From [Bacteroides] pectinophilus (lineage in GTDB: Bacteria > Bacillota > Clostridia > Lachnospirales > Lachnospiraceae), in the NCBI GenBank assembly GCA_025146925.1, contig CP102260.1:2953501-3017500 (forward strand): 64,000 nt of DNA, read 5' to 3'. Below are positions 1 through 9,431 of this stretch, in pieces (within the stretch, counting starts at the first letter, position 1; each line of letters opens with the position of its first letter). Below the pieces are notes generated by a model. It worked only from the letters and a program-made list of their open reading frames with translations, ran no database searches and was not told the origin of the DNA. The position numbers were made by a program, and so were the translations under genes.

Positions 1-1538
1 GGATTACAATAGAGGAGATTGAAAAGAAGACTCCTGAGGCAATCATCATATCACCGGGTCCTTCTTATCCTTCACAGGCAGGAATCAGCGAAGATGTGAT
101 AAGACACTTTGCAGGAAAGCTTCCGATTCTCGGAATATGTCTCGGACATCAGGCTATCGGTGAGGTGTTTGGTGGTAAGATTGTACGCGGTGAGGAGCCT
201 ATGCACGGCAAATCATCACAGGTTAAGCTTGACGGCACATGCCCGCTGTTCATGGGACTTCCCGAAAGTATATCTGTTGCAAGATATCATTCCCTCGTCA
301 TCAGCAGAGAGAATTTTCCTGAATCACTCACAATTACCGCAGAAGATGAGAATGGTACAATAATGGCAGTACAGCACAGGGAATATCCTATATATGGTGT
401 GCAGTTCCATCCCGAATCGATTCTCTGCGAGATGGGTACCAACATTCTTGCCAACTTCTTAAGCGAATGTGTCGGAATAAAGGTAGAAGCTGAGGTTCCT
501 TCTATTCCTGAGGAGAAACGAACGGCACTGAAAAAATATATTGCTCTTGCTGCAGACGGCAAAAATCTGACAGAGGATGAGGCCTACGCAGCCATGAATA
601 TCATTATGGGAGATGCAGCCACAAAAGCACAGACATCTGCATTTCTTATGGCTATGCGGATGAAGGGCGAAACTATTGAAGAGATTACAGGCTTCGCAAA
701 AGGCATGCGCAATAAAGCAAGCATTATCAAAGGCTTCCGCTCTGCCGTTGATATCGTAGGAACCGGCGGCGATATGGCAGGAACATTTAACATATCAACA
801 ACCTCATCATTTGTAATAGCTGCGGCAGGAATTCCTGTTGCAAAGCACGGCAACCGCGCCGCTTCAAGCAAATCCGGTGCCGCTGACTGTCTTGACGCAC
901 TCGGTGTAAATATTAAGCTTTCACCTGATGATGCAGCCAGATGCCTCGACCGGACCGGCATCGCATTTCTGTTCGCCCAGGTATTTCATGGTGCTATGAG
1001 ATATGTTGCTCCTGTAAGAAAAGAAATAGGTGCAAGAACGTTTTTCAATATACTCGGACCGCTTACCAATCCGGCACTTGCTGATTACATTGTACTCGGC
1101 ATATATGACGAAAACCTGATGGAGCTTATGGCTAATGTCCTTATACAGCTCGGAATTAAGGGAGCAATGGTTGTAAACGGCTGTGACGGACTTGATGAGA
1201 TTACCATGACCGGCAAGACACATGTTGTTGAAGTCCGTGACGGTGCAGCCAGAAGATATGACATTGACCCGCATGATTACGGCTTTGAATACTGCGAGTC
1301 TTCAGTTCTTGAGGGCGGTACTCCTGCCGAAAATGCACATATAACGCTCGGAATTCTTGATGGTACAGACCGAGGTGCGCGACGCAATACTGTAATTCTC
1401 AATGCAGGCTGCGCAATCTACTGTTCAGGCCATGCAAAGGATATTAAAGAAGGCGTTGCAATTGCCACCGAGATGATTGACAGCGGCAAAGCGCTCGCAA
1501 AACTTAATGAAATGAAAGAATTTACTAATAATATATAA
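1..1538 (+). CDS. trpGD: Anthranilate synthase glutamine amidotransferase / anthranilate phosphoribosyltransferase fusion (TrpGD), 5'-truncated by window
   Basis: The frame is open from base 3, so the true start lies outside the window. The N-terminal part is a class I glutamine amidotransferase that supplies ammonia to TrpE: the nucleophile motif GICLGHQ is near base 138 and the His-Glu pair is in VQFHPES near base 405. After a short linker the same frame continues as anthranilate phosphoribosyltransferase, which joins anthranilate to PRPP. It carries the PRPP-binding GTGGD loop near base 760 and KHGNRAASS after it. The arrangement matches the TrpGD fusion of enteric bacteria. It is the first visible gene of a trp operon, and trpC follows after 10 bases; trpE is expected upstream. 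Both domains look intact. Confidence 0.96.
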   Translation, partial: ITIEEIEKKTPEAIIISPGPSYPSQAGISEDVIRHFAGKLPILGICLGHQAIGEVFGGKIVRGEEPMHGKSSQVKLDGTCPLFMGLPESISVARYHSLVISRENFPESLTITAEDENGTIMAVQHREYPIYGVQFHPESILCEMGTNILANFLSECVGIKVEAEVPSIPEEKRTALKKYIALAADGKNLTEDEAYAAMNIIMGDAATKAQTSAFLMAMRMKGETIEEITGFAKGMRNKASIIKGFRSAVDIVGTGGDMAGTFNISTTSSFVIAAAGIPVAKHGNRAASSKSGAADCLDALGVNIKLSPDDAARCLDRTGIAFLFAQVFHGAMRYVAPVRKEIGARTFFNILGPLTNPALADYIVLGIYDENLMELMANVLIQLGIKGAMVVNGCDGLDEITMTGKTHVVEVRDGAARRYDIDPHDYGFEYCESSVLEGGTPAENAHITLGILDGTDRGARRNTVILNAGCAIYCSGHAKDIKEGVAIATEMIDSGKALAKLNEMKEFTNNI

Positions 1539-1548
1539 GGAGCCGCCT

Positions 1549-2346
1549 ATGTTTTTGGAAGATATTATAAGCAGGCGCAGAGAGCAGCTTGCACGCGAAA
1601 AATCTGTCACATCACCGGAACGCATGAGGGAACTTGCACTCACATCTCCACAGCCTTCAGCGCAGACTTCCCATGTATTCAGAAATGCCTTGCTTAAAGA
1701 CGGACTTTCTGTAATCGCAGAAGTAAAGAAAGCTTCTCCGTCCAAAGGACTGATACAGCCTGACTTTAATCCGGCTGCAATCGCAAAAGCATACGAAGCT
1801 GCCGGGGCATCTGCAATATCGTGCCTCACTGAAGAGCATTATTTTCAGGGTTCATCGGAATATCTTGCGGATATCCGTAAAAATGTTTCAATTCCTCTGC
1901 TCCGCAAGGATTTTATTATTGACGATTATCAGATATATGAAGCGCGTGTCCTCGGTGCGGATGCAATTCTCCTTATAGCTGCCGTACTTAATGACAATGA
2001 GCTTGAGGCTTATTACAGACTTGCCGGCGAGCTTAGGCTTGACGTACTTGCCGAAGCACATGATGAGAAAGAGGTTAAGCGCCTTGTAAATATCGGATTT
2101 GATATTATCGGAATAAACAACCGCAACCTTAAGACATTTGAGGTATCCCTTGAAAATACAAAGCGCCTCTCTTCTTTCATTCCTGAGACTACGGTTATGG
2201 TATGCGAGAGCGGCATCAAAAATAACGCCGATATGCACTATGCCAAAGCGTCCGGAGCTGATGCGGTTCTAGTCGGTGAAACACTTATGCGCAGCGGACT
2301 TGCAGGCATTCCCGAATGCATGCACTCTCTCAGACAAAGCGTATAG
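1549..2346 (+). CDS. trpC: Indole-3-glycerol phosphate synthase
   Basis: A 265-residue TIM-barrel enzyme that closes the indole ring from CdRP. The family motifs are visible: [12 protein letters not shown] with the catalytic lysine near residue 60, [23 protein letters not shown], and the phosphate-binding end VCESGIKN followed by [14 protein letters not shown]. The start is preceded by AAGGAGCC. It is a stand-alone TrpC, not fused to TrpF as in E. coli; TrpF is instead fused to the next gene. Confidence 0.96.
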   Translation: MFLEDIISRRREQLAREKSVTSPERMRELALTSPQPSAQTSHVFRNALLKDGLSVIAEVKKASPSKGLIQPDFNPAAIAKAYEAAGASAISCLTEEHYFQGSSEYLADIRKNVSIPLLRKDFIIDDYQIYEARVLGADAILLIAAVLNDNELEAYYRLAGELRLDVLAEAHDEKEVKRLVNIGFDIIGINNRNLKTFEVSLENTKRLSSFIPETTVMVCESGIKNNADMHYAKASGADAVLVGETLMRSGLAGIPECMHSLRQSV

Positions 2347-2359
2347 GAGGCCGATATTT

Positions 2360-4252
2360 ATGATAAAGCTTTGTGGGATGCAGCGCGCACAGGATATAGA
2401 AGCCGCTAACAAAATGCTCCCTGATTATATCGGAATGATTCTTTCAGACGGCTACCGGCGCACAATAACACCGGACACTGCAATAACGCTGCTTGGCATG
2501 CTTGACAGACGTATTAAAAGCGTAGGCGTATTCGTGGATGACGATGTCGATTACATTGTTAAATACGTTACGGATATTCAGGATAAATGCTGCCGCCATC
2601 CTGACGTAATACAGCTTCACGGTCATGAGGACGCACAATATATCAGTGCTTTACGGGAAGCATTCAGACTAAACGGATTAAATGACATTTCAATATGGAA
2701 GGCAGCAAGGGTTCGTAATTCAGATGACATTATCACAGCATTTGCACTTCAGGCTGACTGTCTGGTTCTTGACAGCTATGTTGCCGGAGCTGCGGGAGGC
2801 ACCGGCGTAAAGGCCGACTGGGAGCTTATCCGCCGGACGGTTGGCAGATGTATTGAAAGCTCTGCCAAAACAGCATTTTTCCTCGCAGGAGGGATTAATT
2901 GTGATAATCTTGCAGAAGCACTGAGTGTATCGCCAAATGTCGATCTGTCAGGCGGAATTGAAACTGACGGCTTCAAGGATGCAGATAAAATAGCAGCTGT
3001 TATGAGGATTTACAAAACAAACTTGAGATGCGCAAAAGGTGGCGCAGGAATGGAGATTAATATGAATAAAAAAGGAAGATTCGGAGATTTTGGCGGGCAA
3101 TACGTTCCTGAGACTGTTATGAATGCAGTATCGGAGCTTGAGGAAGCTTATCGCAGATATAAGGATGACCCTGAATTCAACAGGGAACTGCAGGCACTCT
3201 ACCACGATTATGCCAACCGCCCGTCACTCCTGTATTATGCTGATAAGATGACAAAAGACCTCGGAGGCGCTAAGATATATATTAAGCGTGAGGATCTTAA
3301 CCATACAGGCGCACACAAGATTAACAACGTACTCGGTCAGATTCTCCTTGCCAAACGAATGGGCAAAAAAAGAATCATCGCTGAGACAGGTGCCGGCCAG
3401 CACGGTGTTGCAACCGCTACGGTATGTGCTCTCTTCGGGCTTGAGTGCTGTGTATACATGGGAATTGAAGATACACAGAGGCAGTCACTTAATGTATACA
3501 GAATGGAGCTTCTCGGTGCCAAGGTTGTCCCTGTTCACAGTGGAACCGGAACTCTCAAGGATGCAATAAATGAGGCAATGCGCGACTGGTGTACCAATAT
3601 CGAAACAACCTTTTACTGCATCGGCTCCGTAATGGGGCCTCATCCGTACCCTGAGATGGTCCGTGACTTCCAGAAGGTAATCAGTGCTGAGATTAAGACA
3701 CAGCTTCAGGAGAAAGAGGGACGTCTTCCTGACTGCGTTGTGGCATGTGTCGGAGGCGGCTCTAATGCAATGGGCGCTTTCTATAATTTTATTCCTGATA
3801 CTTCTGTCCGTCTTGTCGGTGCAGAAGCTGCCGGACGCGGTGCCGATACTCCTATGAATGCCGCTACCCTCACTAACGGAAGCACGGGAATATTCCATGG
3901 CATGAAGTCTATTTTCCTTCAGGATAAATACGGCCAGATTGCCCCGGTATATTCAATATCTGCCGGTCTTGACTATCCGGGAATCGGCCCTGAGCATGCA
4001 AATCTGTGGAAGACAGGGCGCGCTGACTACGTTGCGATTACTGATGAGGAGGCTGTATGTGCATTTGAATATCTGTCACGAATGGAAGGAATTATACCGG
4101 CAATCGAATCTGCACATGCCGTTGCTGCCGCAATTAAGATTGCTCCGACAATGAGCCCTGACCAGATTATGGTTATAAATCTTTCCGGACGCGGTGACAA
4201 GGATGTATACTCTGTTGCCAGATACCGCGGACACGATATAGAGAATTCTTAA
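2360..4252 (+). CDS. trpFB: Phosphoribosylanthranilate isomerase / tryptophan synthase beta, in one continuous frame (TrpF-TrpB)
   Basis: The start at 2360 has AGGAGG eight bases upstream and begins MIKLCGMQ, the TrpF catalytic-cysteine motif; the longer frame upstream overlaps trpC and is not needed. TrpF runs to about residue 230 and ends with LAGGIN and a DLSGGIE phosphate loop. With no stop codon the frame enters a complete TrpB: the PLP lysine in GAHKINN, GAGQHG, and GGGSNAMG. An internal ATG at 3062, preceded by a GGAATGGAG stretch, could start a separate TrpB. So this is either a true 630-residue bifunctional protein or two products from one frame. TrpB condenses indole with serine and normally pairs with TrpA, encoded next. 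Confidence 0.93.
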   Translation: MIKLCGMQRAQDIEAANKMLPDYIGMILSDGYRRTITPDTAITLLGMLDRRIKSVGVFVDDDVDYIVKYVTDIQDKCCRHPDVIQLHGHEDAQYISALREAFRLNGLNDISIWKAARVRNSDDIITAFALQADCLVLDSYVAGAAGGTGVKADWELIRRTVGRCIESSAKTAFFLAGGINCDNLAEALSVSPNVDLSGGIETDGFKDADKIAAVMRIYKTNLRCAKGGAGMEINMNKKGRFGDFGGQYVPETVMNAVSELEEAYRRYKDDPEFNRELQALYHDYANRPSLLYYADKMTKDLGGAKIYIKREDLNHTGAHKINNVLGQILLAKRMGKKRIIAETGAGQHGVATATVCALFGLECCVYMGIEDTQRQSLNVYRMELLGAKVVPVHSGTGTLKDAINEAMRDWCTNIETTFYCIGSVMGPHPYPEMVRDFQKVISAEIKTQLQEKEGRLPDCVVACVGGGSNAMGAFYNFIPDTSVRLVGAEAAGRGADTPMNAATLTNGSTGIFHGMKSIFLQDKYGQIAPVYSISAGLDYPGIGPEHANLWKTGRADYVAITDEEAVCAFEYLSRMEGIIPAIESAHAVAAAIKIAPTMSPDQIMVINLSGRGDKDVYSVARYRGHDIENS

Positions 4253-4330
4253 CCCACTGCAATGCCAGAACGGCGTGCGGGAATAGTGAGATGCCCCATT
4301 ATGCGGGGCAGGAATGGAGGACTAATATAA

Positions 4331-5146
4331 ATGAATACAAGCAATAAAGATATTAACCGAATTGACAGATGCTTTGCCGAGCTTAAGGCTGCCAATAAAA
4401 AGGCGCTCATAACATTTGTGACCGCCGGTGATCCCGATCTTGAAACAACCGAAAAGACCGTGCTTGAGATGTTTGACCGCGGTGCTGACATAATAGAACT
4501 CGGTGTTCCGTTCTCAGACCCTATTGCGGAGGGTGTAACTATCCAGAAGGCATCCCTGCGCTCACTCAATAACGGTACTACGCTTGATAAGATTTTTGAT
4601 ACGGTCAAAAATATCAGAACAACGACCGACAAACCTCTTCTTCTCATGATGTATCTTAATACTATATTTGTGTACGGAACAGAGAAATTCTTCTCTTTAT
4701 GCCGCGAATATGGAGTTGACGGCGTTATCGTCCCTGATATGCCATACGAGGAACGCGATGAGATTCTTCCATACGCTGATAAATATGGCATCCACAATAT
4801 AAATCTTGTGTCTCCTGCTTCACATGACCGTATCAAGAAGATTGCCGCCGATTCATCAGGCTTTCTCTATTGCGTATCATCTAACGGCGTTACCGGTACA
4901 CGAAGCGGCTTCAGCACTGATTTTGACGAATTCTTCGGACTAATACGCGACAACGCATCCTGCCCGTATTGTGTCGGCTTCGGCATATCCGGCGCACAGC
5001 AGGCACGTGACATGGCATCCTACTGTGATGGCGTAATTGTTGGAAGCGCCATTGTAAATATCATTGCTGAAAACGGAAAAGACTGCGTTAATAAGGTCGG
5101 TGACTTTGTTCAGGAGCTGAAGGAGGAAATCTCAGACTCCATATAA
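4331..5146 (+). CDS. trpA: Tryptophan synthase alpha chain
   Basis: A 271-residue TIM-barrel protein that releases indole from indole-3-glycerol phosphate and channels it to TrpB. The catalytic glutamate is present in IIELGVPFSDP (E56, equal to E49 of the enteric enzyme), and the phosphate-binding region VGFGISG is near residue 220. The residue equal to enteric Asp60 is Glu67 (AEG instead of ADG). AATGGAGG precedes the start. It lies 78 bases after trpFB and is the last gene of the operon, followed by a large terminator. Confidence 0.95.
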   Translation: MNTSNKDINRIDRCFAELKAANKKALITFVTAGDPDLETTEKTVLEMFDRGADIIELGVPFSDPIAEGVTIQKASLRSLNNGTTLDKIFDTVKNIRTTTDKPLLLMMYLNTIFVYGTEKFFSLCREYGVDGVIVPDMPYEERDEILPYADKYGIHNINLVSPASHDRIKKIAADSSGFLYCVSSNGVTGTRSGFSTDFDEFFGLIRDNASCPYCVGFGISGAQQARDMASYCDGVIVGSAIVNIIAENGKDCVNKVGDFVQELKEEISDSI

Positions 5147-5180
5147 ATTGTATACTCTATAAAAGCCAAATACTCTGCGT

Positions 5181-5260
5181 AATGCAATATGTAATTCTCC
5201 GGGCAGCAATTTCCCACATTCATTATTATGCCTGCCCGGCTGTTACCTATTGCATTTTTC
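5181..5260 (+). terminator. Terminator of the trp operon
   Basis: A two-part hairpin. The outer arms AATGCAATA (5181-5189) and TATTGCATT (5248-5256) are perfect complements. The inner arms CCGGGCAG (5199-5206) and CTGCCCGG (5232-5239) are also perfect. A short T-run follows on the plus strand. The inner stem could also stop the convergent oxidoreductase transcript. Confidence 0.75.
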
Positions 5261-6404
5261 AAAAATACACACTCTTCTCATTCGCAATAAGTTCACTCAT
5301 TAATTCTCTGTAATCATCAGCTTTCAATGGTAACTGTACTGATATGTTGTTGTAAGCCGAATAATATGCTGATGCACAGAGCATAAGAGCATTAATACCT
5401 TCAGCTCCCTTCGCCGCAAGCAGTGAATCATCATGTCTGACCGATGCCTGCGCAAATTTTTCAAGGAGTGCCGGATATGGTTCGGGCTGCTTCTCAAACT
5501 CAATCGTTTCTTCTGTGAATTCCATGTCTTCCCGCGAATTAGCAGCAGCATCTCTTATATACCCGGTTACGTCCTGATGCTTTGTAAGTGTAAGTGTATT
5601 ATCAATAAGCAGTGCGCGCCCCTTTGTCCCTATGACCTCAAGCCGCTCTTCGCAGCATGCTTCACCTGTTGACAGGATAAATGTTCCGGTCATCCCGTCA
5701 TCGTACCGCATGATTATTGTTGCCTCATCATCCACTGCAAAATCATTATATTTTCCAAACGGAATTGAGGCATAGAGCTCCCGCGGCATACCGAACAGAT
5801 ACTGCCACATGTCAAGTATATGCTGGCCCTGATTAATCAGTGCGCCACCGCCTTCTCCGCAAAAACTGCTTCTCCACGGACTTGATGAATGATAATGTGC
5901 CGTGCGCAGATATCTTGAATTAATGAGGCATACTCTTTTTATAATCCCAATAGCTCCGGAGTCAATAAGTTCCTTGAGCTTTCTGTATTTTGCATATAGT
6001 CTTTGATGAAACACTATGCCATATATGCAGTCATTATTAGTTGCCGCATTCTCCATATCTTCTGCTTCGCCTATATCTGCTGCCGCCGGTTTATCGCACA
6101 ACACATCTTTTTTAAGCCTGAATGCCTCCAGTGCTATATCTCTGTGTGTCTTGTGCGGCGTAGCAATAATAACCGCATCATACAAATCCGGTGAATTAAA
6201 TAAATCCTGCGTATTTCTGAAAATTGCTGTCTTTTCCCCATCAACATTAATAAGACTTCTGCCCCACTCCATTAATTCATCTTTTCTGATTACAACCGCA
6301 GAAAGCTTCATATGCGGAACTTCTCCTGAAGTTATCATTGCAGCATATTTTTTTCCCATGTTGCCAACACCTATAAGTGCAATTCTCAAATCTCTACATT
6401 CCAT
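5259..6404 (-). CDS. Gfo/Idh/MocA family oxidoreductase
   Basis: A 381-residue NAD(P)-dependent dehydrogenase. The N-terminal Rossmann fold begins LRIALIGVGNMG, and CDKPAAADIGEAEDM near residue 100 is the family's conserved CDKP segment. The C-terminal GFO_IDH_MocA domain has the INQGQHILDMWQYLFG helix that usually carries the catalytic His. The start is well placed (GAGGAGG seven bases upstream). It is 12 bases downstream of another member of the same superfamily, so the two probably act on related sugars or cyclitols. The substrate cannot be read from the sequence. Confidence 0.85.
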   Translation of the reverse strand: MECRDLRIALIGVGNMGKKYAAMITSGEVPHMKLSAVVIRKDELMEWGRSLINVDGEKTAIFRNTQDLFNSPDLYDAVIIATPHKTHRDIALEAFRLKKDVLCDKPAAADIGEAEDMENAATNNDCIYGIVFHQRLYAKYRKLKELIDSGAIGIIKRVCLINSRYLRTAHYHSSSPWRSSFCGEGGGALINQGQHILDMWQYLFGMPRELYASIPFGKYNDFAVDDEATIIMRYDDGMTGTFILSTGEACCEERLEVIGTKGRALLIDNTLTLTKHQDVTGYIRDAAANSREDMEFTEETIEFEKQPEPYPALLEKFAQASVRHDDSLLAAKGAEGINALMLCASAYYSAYNNISVQLPLKADDYRELMSELIANEKSVYF

Positions 6405-6416
6405 GTTTTAACCTCC

Positions 6417-7502
6417 TCATAAATCAGCCTTACCCACAGGCTTGTCAGCTTTTGCCATGGCATTAAGCCTTATCATGGCATATGCATCTGCCAGAGCATC
6501 TTCTATGCTGTAAGGTGATGGTCCCATCCCTCTGCTGTACAGTGCCGTCTTTTCCATAAGTGCGGCAATTGCAGTCTCATCCTCTGAAAGTCCGCACAAT
6601 CCATGTGCAGGCTGATACAGAACTTTCCCTTGAAAGGAGATGCTCTCAACTTCCCTGATAACAGCAAAATTAGGGTTAATGTCTCCTCTGTTGACAATCC
6701 TTGTTTTTATATCAATATCTGCTTCTGCACCATTATTATTCTCATCAAGATAATACACCTTATCGTCTATTATCTCCCCTCTTGTTCCCTGAATTTTATA
6801 CGTATTTTTCCTGATTGGTGAACGGTATTGCTCAGAATCAAAATCATACCATGCCACTTTACCATTTTCAAATTCAAATGAAGCCACACATCTTTTCTTG
6901 TCTGCAATCCTTCCATCAGTGTATCTTTCATATCTTGTAAGAGTCTCAGTCGTAGGAAATGTATAGTTCTTTGCCGTAAGACTATATTTCATTCCCGGAT
7001 TTATCCCAAGATATGCACGCATAAGGCTTGCCCCATGATACTCATGAGCAAGTGAAATATTCATGCAGCTGACATCGCCTATTATTCCACTTTTAATAAG
7101 TCTGATAACTGCTTTATTATGCGGATACTCACGGTACTGTTCGGCAACCACCTGTTTTTGCACTGCCTTGTTATATTCATACATCCTGAAAAGTGATTCT
7201 GTATCAAGTCCTGCCGGTGTCTCTGACAAAACTGTCATCCCTCTGTCCATCCATTCTATAGCCGTATCACATATTGATGCCTTACTTACCGCAATAACCG
7301 CAAAGTCCGGTCTCATATTTATACAATCATCTATCGATGTAACTGTATTTATTCCGTATTCCTGCGCAATCTTATCTGCCTTTTCCTGTCTCCTGCAATA
7401 CATCGCATCAAGGCAAAACAGTTCCGGCATGGCTTTTGCTACACGCACATAATACATCGCTCTCCATCCGGAACCTACAATTATAAAATGATATCTGTCC
7501 AT
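6417..7502 (-). CDS. Gfo/Idh/MocA family oxidoreductase
   Basis: Rossmann-type oxidoreductase with the N-terminal segment FIIVGSGWRAMYYVRVAKAMP and a conserved SETPAGLDTESLF at the position of the usual EKP motif. I place the start at 7502 because GGAGG lies six bases before that ATG, while the ATG at 7508 has no spacing. It is the first gene of a two-gene unit with the next oxidoreductase. The lysine of the EKP motif is replaced (ETP), so either the catalytic lysine moved or this copy has an altered chemistry. Substrate unknown. Confidence 0.8.
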   Translation of the reverse strand: MDRYHFIIVGSGWRAMYYVRVAKAMPELFCLDAMYCRRQEKADKIAQEYGINTVTSIDDCINMRPDFAVIAVSKASICDTAIEWMDRGMTVLSETPAGLDTESLFRMYEYNKAVQKQVVAEQYREYPHNKAVIRLIKSGIIGDVSCMNISLAHEYHGASLMRAYLGINPGMKYSLTAKNYTFPTTETLTRYERYTDGRIADKKRCVASFEFENGKVAWYDFDSEQYRSPIRKNTYKIQGTRGEIIDDKVYYLDENNNGAEADIDIKTRIVNRGDINPNFAVIREVESISFQGKVLYQPAHGLCGLSEDETAIAALMEKTALYSRGMGPSPYSIEDALADAYAMIRLNAMAKADKPVGKADL

Positions 7503-7584
7503 ATGCATCCTCCGGTAATAAATCTTTCAATTCTCCAATCATGCGTACATTCTGCTGCTCCATATATTAAGCCTGTTTTTCACA

Positions 7585-8541
7585 CTAATTGTCTTTCTCC
7601 GTCTTTACATTTACAATGCATATACCTATGCACACAAGTATGAGTGCAACAAGCGCGTTCCAGCCAAGCTCTGCTCCGCCCTCGCCAAGCCACCATGCTG
7701 AGAGGATAACTCCGAATACCGGATTGGTAAAGCCAAATATCGCAACCTTTGAAACCGGGTTGTACTTAAGAAGTATTCCCCAGAGTGCGTATGCGACTGC
7801 CGATATGCACGCCAGATACAAAAGCATAAGGATGGCGCTAACCGAAACCTGTGTAATTCTTCCGCCCATTACAAGTCCGAGAATAACCATCACTATTCCA
7901 CCGAATATGAACTGGTAACCGCTGAGCATTACCGGGTTGTCCTTCTTAGAATAGTTCTTCATGAGACATGATGAAAATGCATATGAAAGAGCACATAAGA
8001 ACAGGCTTCCGTCACCCATAAGACTTAAGTCCATGTCTATCTTCTGTCCATTCATGCTGACAATGATAACGCCTGCGAATCCGATTACGCAGCCTGCCAC
8101 CTTTTTAAGATTAAGCTTTTCCTGTCTGAATATCAGCGCTGCTACAAGGATTACAAAAAATGTATTGGAACCGTTTATTATCGATGCCTTAACACCACTG
8201 TTGTGAGCAAGTCCTATATAGAAGAATATGTACTGAAGTATCGTCTGAAATATCGAAAGCTTAACGATGCTTGGAAGCGAGCTTTTAGTAGGCAGCAATG
8301 CACCGCGGTTAAGAATGCTTCCGATAATTATTGTAAGTATTCCGGCAAGAACGAATCTTGTTCCCGCAAATAAAATCTGTGTCCATGTCTCACCTGACGG
8401 TATGTTAAAAAGCGCATATCCAAGCTTTATGCACGGTGACGCGCTTCCCCACAGGAATGTACACACAAGTGCAAGTGCGCACACCACCCATGTCTTCTGT
8501 AAAATCTGTGTCTTATTAACTGCATTGGTTGTATTTTTCAT
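7585..8541 (-). CDS. DMT-superfamily (EamA) permease
   Basis: A 318-residue membrane protein with about ten hydrophobic segments arranged as two EamA repeats; each repeat starts with a WGSASPCIKLGYALF- or GSLFLCALSYAFSSCLMKNY-like helix. Members export or import small metabolites such as amino acids or purines. GGAGA lies before the start. It is separated from the oxidoreductases by about 80 bases and transcribed the same way, so co-transcription is possible but not shown. No substrate can be assigned. Confidence 0.85.
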   Translation of the reverse strand: MKNTTNAVNKTQILQKTWVVCALALVCTFLWGSASPCIKLGYALFNIPSGETWTQILFAGTRFVLAGILTIIIGSILNRGALLPTKSSLPSIVKLSIFQTILQYIFFYIGLAHNSGVKASIINGSNTFFVILVAALIFRQEKLNLKKVAGCVIGFAGVIIVSMNGQKIDMDLSLMGDGSLFLCALSYAFSSCLMKNYSKKDNPVMLSGYQFIFGGIVMVILGLVMGGRITQVSVSAILMLLYLACISAVAYALWGILLKYNPVSKVAIFGFTNPVFGVILSAWWLGEGGAELGWNALVALILVCIGICIVNVKTEKDN

Positions 8542-8601
8542 TATTTCTCCATTCTGCCGGGATAACTCCTTCGGCTTATCATATTATGATGCCAGGGGCA
8601 A

Positions 8602-8778
8602 AAGGTCTAAACCCACATGAGCTCGCTCATAGGTGGGTGAAAGACCTTGGGACCCGCCCCGATATGAGCATAAAAGTGGGATGATAATCCCACGATATGC
8701 GAATATTGGGTAGGATTGTGTGAGTGCGAAGCACGGAACAATCCGTAGGCGTCAAAGTCGGGGGCTTTTAACCCCGAC
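8602..8778. repeat. Run of four hairpins in an intergenic region, unidentified structured element
   Basis: Four separate inverted repeats follow one another. The first pairs AAGGTCT (8602) with AGACCTT (8642), with an inner ACCCACATGAG/CTCAT..GTGGGT stem. The second is GTGGGAT (8676)/ATCCCAC (8687) with outer GCAT/ATGC. The third is GGATTGT (8713)/ACAATCC (8738) with an inner GTGC-GAA-GCAC. The last is GTCGGGG (8757)/CCCCGAC (8772). A 65-codon minus frame crosses the region but looks incidental. It may be a mobile intergenic repeat or a structured RNA; the strand is unknown. Confidence 0.55.
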
Positions 8779-8779
8779 A

Positions 8780-9247
8780 TCATATTATCCCAAATATTTT
8801 GCACGCAATAGTTGCGGCAATTACTATCGCAAGCACTATGTACTGATACACACGCTCGCCCTTACCTGATGTTATCTCGGCTTCCACCCCGTAATGATGC
8901 AGACACCAGCACAAAAGCTCTATGTTCTCCATCATATAATTAACTGTAAATGTACCACAGATTTTCTTTCCGTATCTGTCATAGAGTGCCATTGAACCTT
9001 CTTCGCTGATACGCATTCTGCCTATATCGCGGATATCCATTCTTCTGCGTCCTATAGTAATCTCATCCTTATCAACCTTAATTTTCCTGCCTACCGAAAA
9101 AGGCTGAAGACTGCCATCTCCAATCATGGAATCAAACAGCGCCGCATCCCCCTTGCCCTCAAGCATTGTAATGCACTGCTTTATCACTGCATATTTTTTG
9201 TTTTTATCCTCATCTGATACAGCGTTATAGTACCTTAAAATATTCAT
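8780..9247 (-). CDS. Hypothetical protein with C-terminal membrane helix
   Basis: A 155-residue protein I do not recognise. Residues 1-130 are soluble and charged, with a beta-rich middle (KIKVDKDEITIGRRRMDIRDIGRMRI) that resembles a PH-like or DUF-type fold only loosely. Residues 133-154 form a single transmembrane helix at the C terminus, suggesting a tail-anchored protein facing the cytoplasm. It sits alone between the cca terminator and the hairpin cluster. Confidence 0.6.
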   Translation of the reverse strand: MNILRYYNAVSDEDKNKKYAVIKQCITMLEGKGDAALFDSMIGDGSLQPFSVGRKIKVDKDEITIGRRRMDIRDIGRMRISEEGSMALYDRYGKKICGTFTVNYMMENIELLCWCLHHYGVEAEITSGKGERVYQYIVLAIVIAATIACKIFGII

Positions 9248-9354
9248 CTGTGTATTTCCCCTCTATAAATCTATTTAAAAGCTTGATTCCATGTCTGATA
9301 TCAGGATATGTGTCACTTTGCTTTTTTCAGCTCATAAGGCTTCTTAAAATCCAA

Positions 9355-9412
9355 TTAAAAAAGACTTAAACCCGCACAGCCGTTACCGCGGCAAGCTTTC
9401 CGCCTAAGTCTT
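9355..9412 (-). terminator. Terminator after cca
   Basis: The arms AAGACTTA (9361-9368) and TAAGTCTT (9405-9412) are perfect, with an inner GCCG/CGGC stem. A run of T follows on the minus strand. It lies about 20 bases after the cca stop codon and probably ends the six-gene kinase-to-cca transcript. Confidence 0.8.
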
Positions 9413-9431
9413 ATTTTATTCCAATGTCCGC

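Noticed and set aside
8607-8804. 65-codon minus-strand frame over the hairpin cluster
   Set aside because: It overlaps the next gene and the inverted repeats; there is no ribosome site and the composition follows the repeats.
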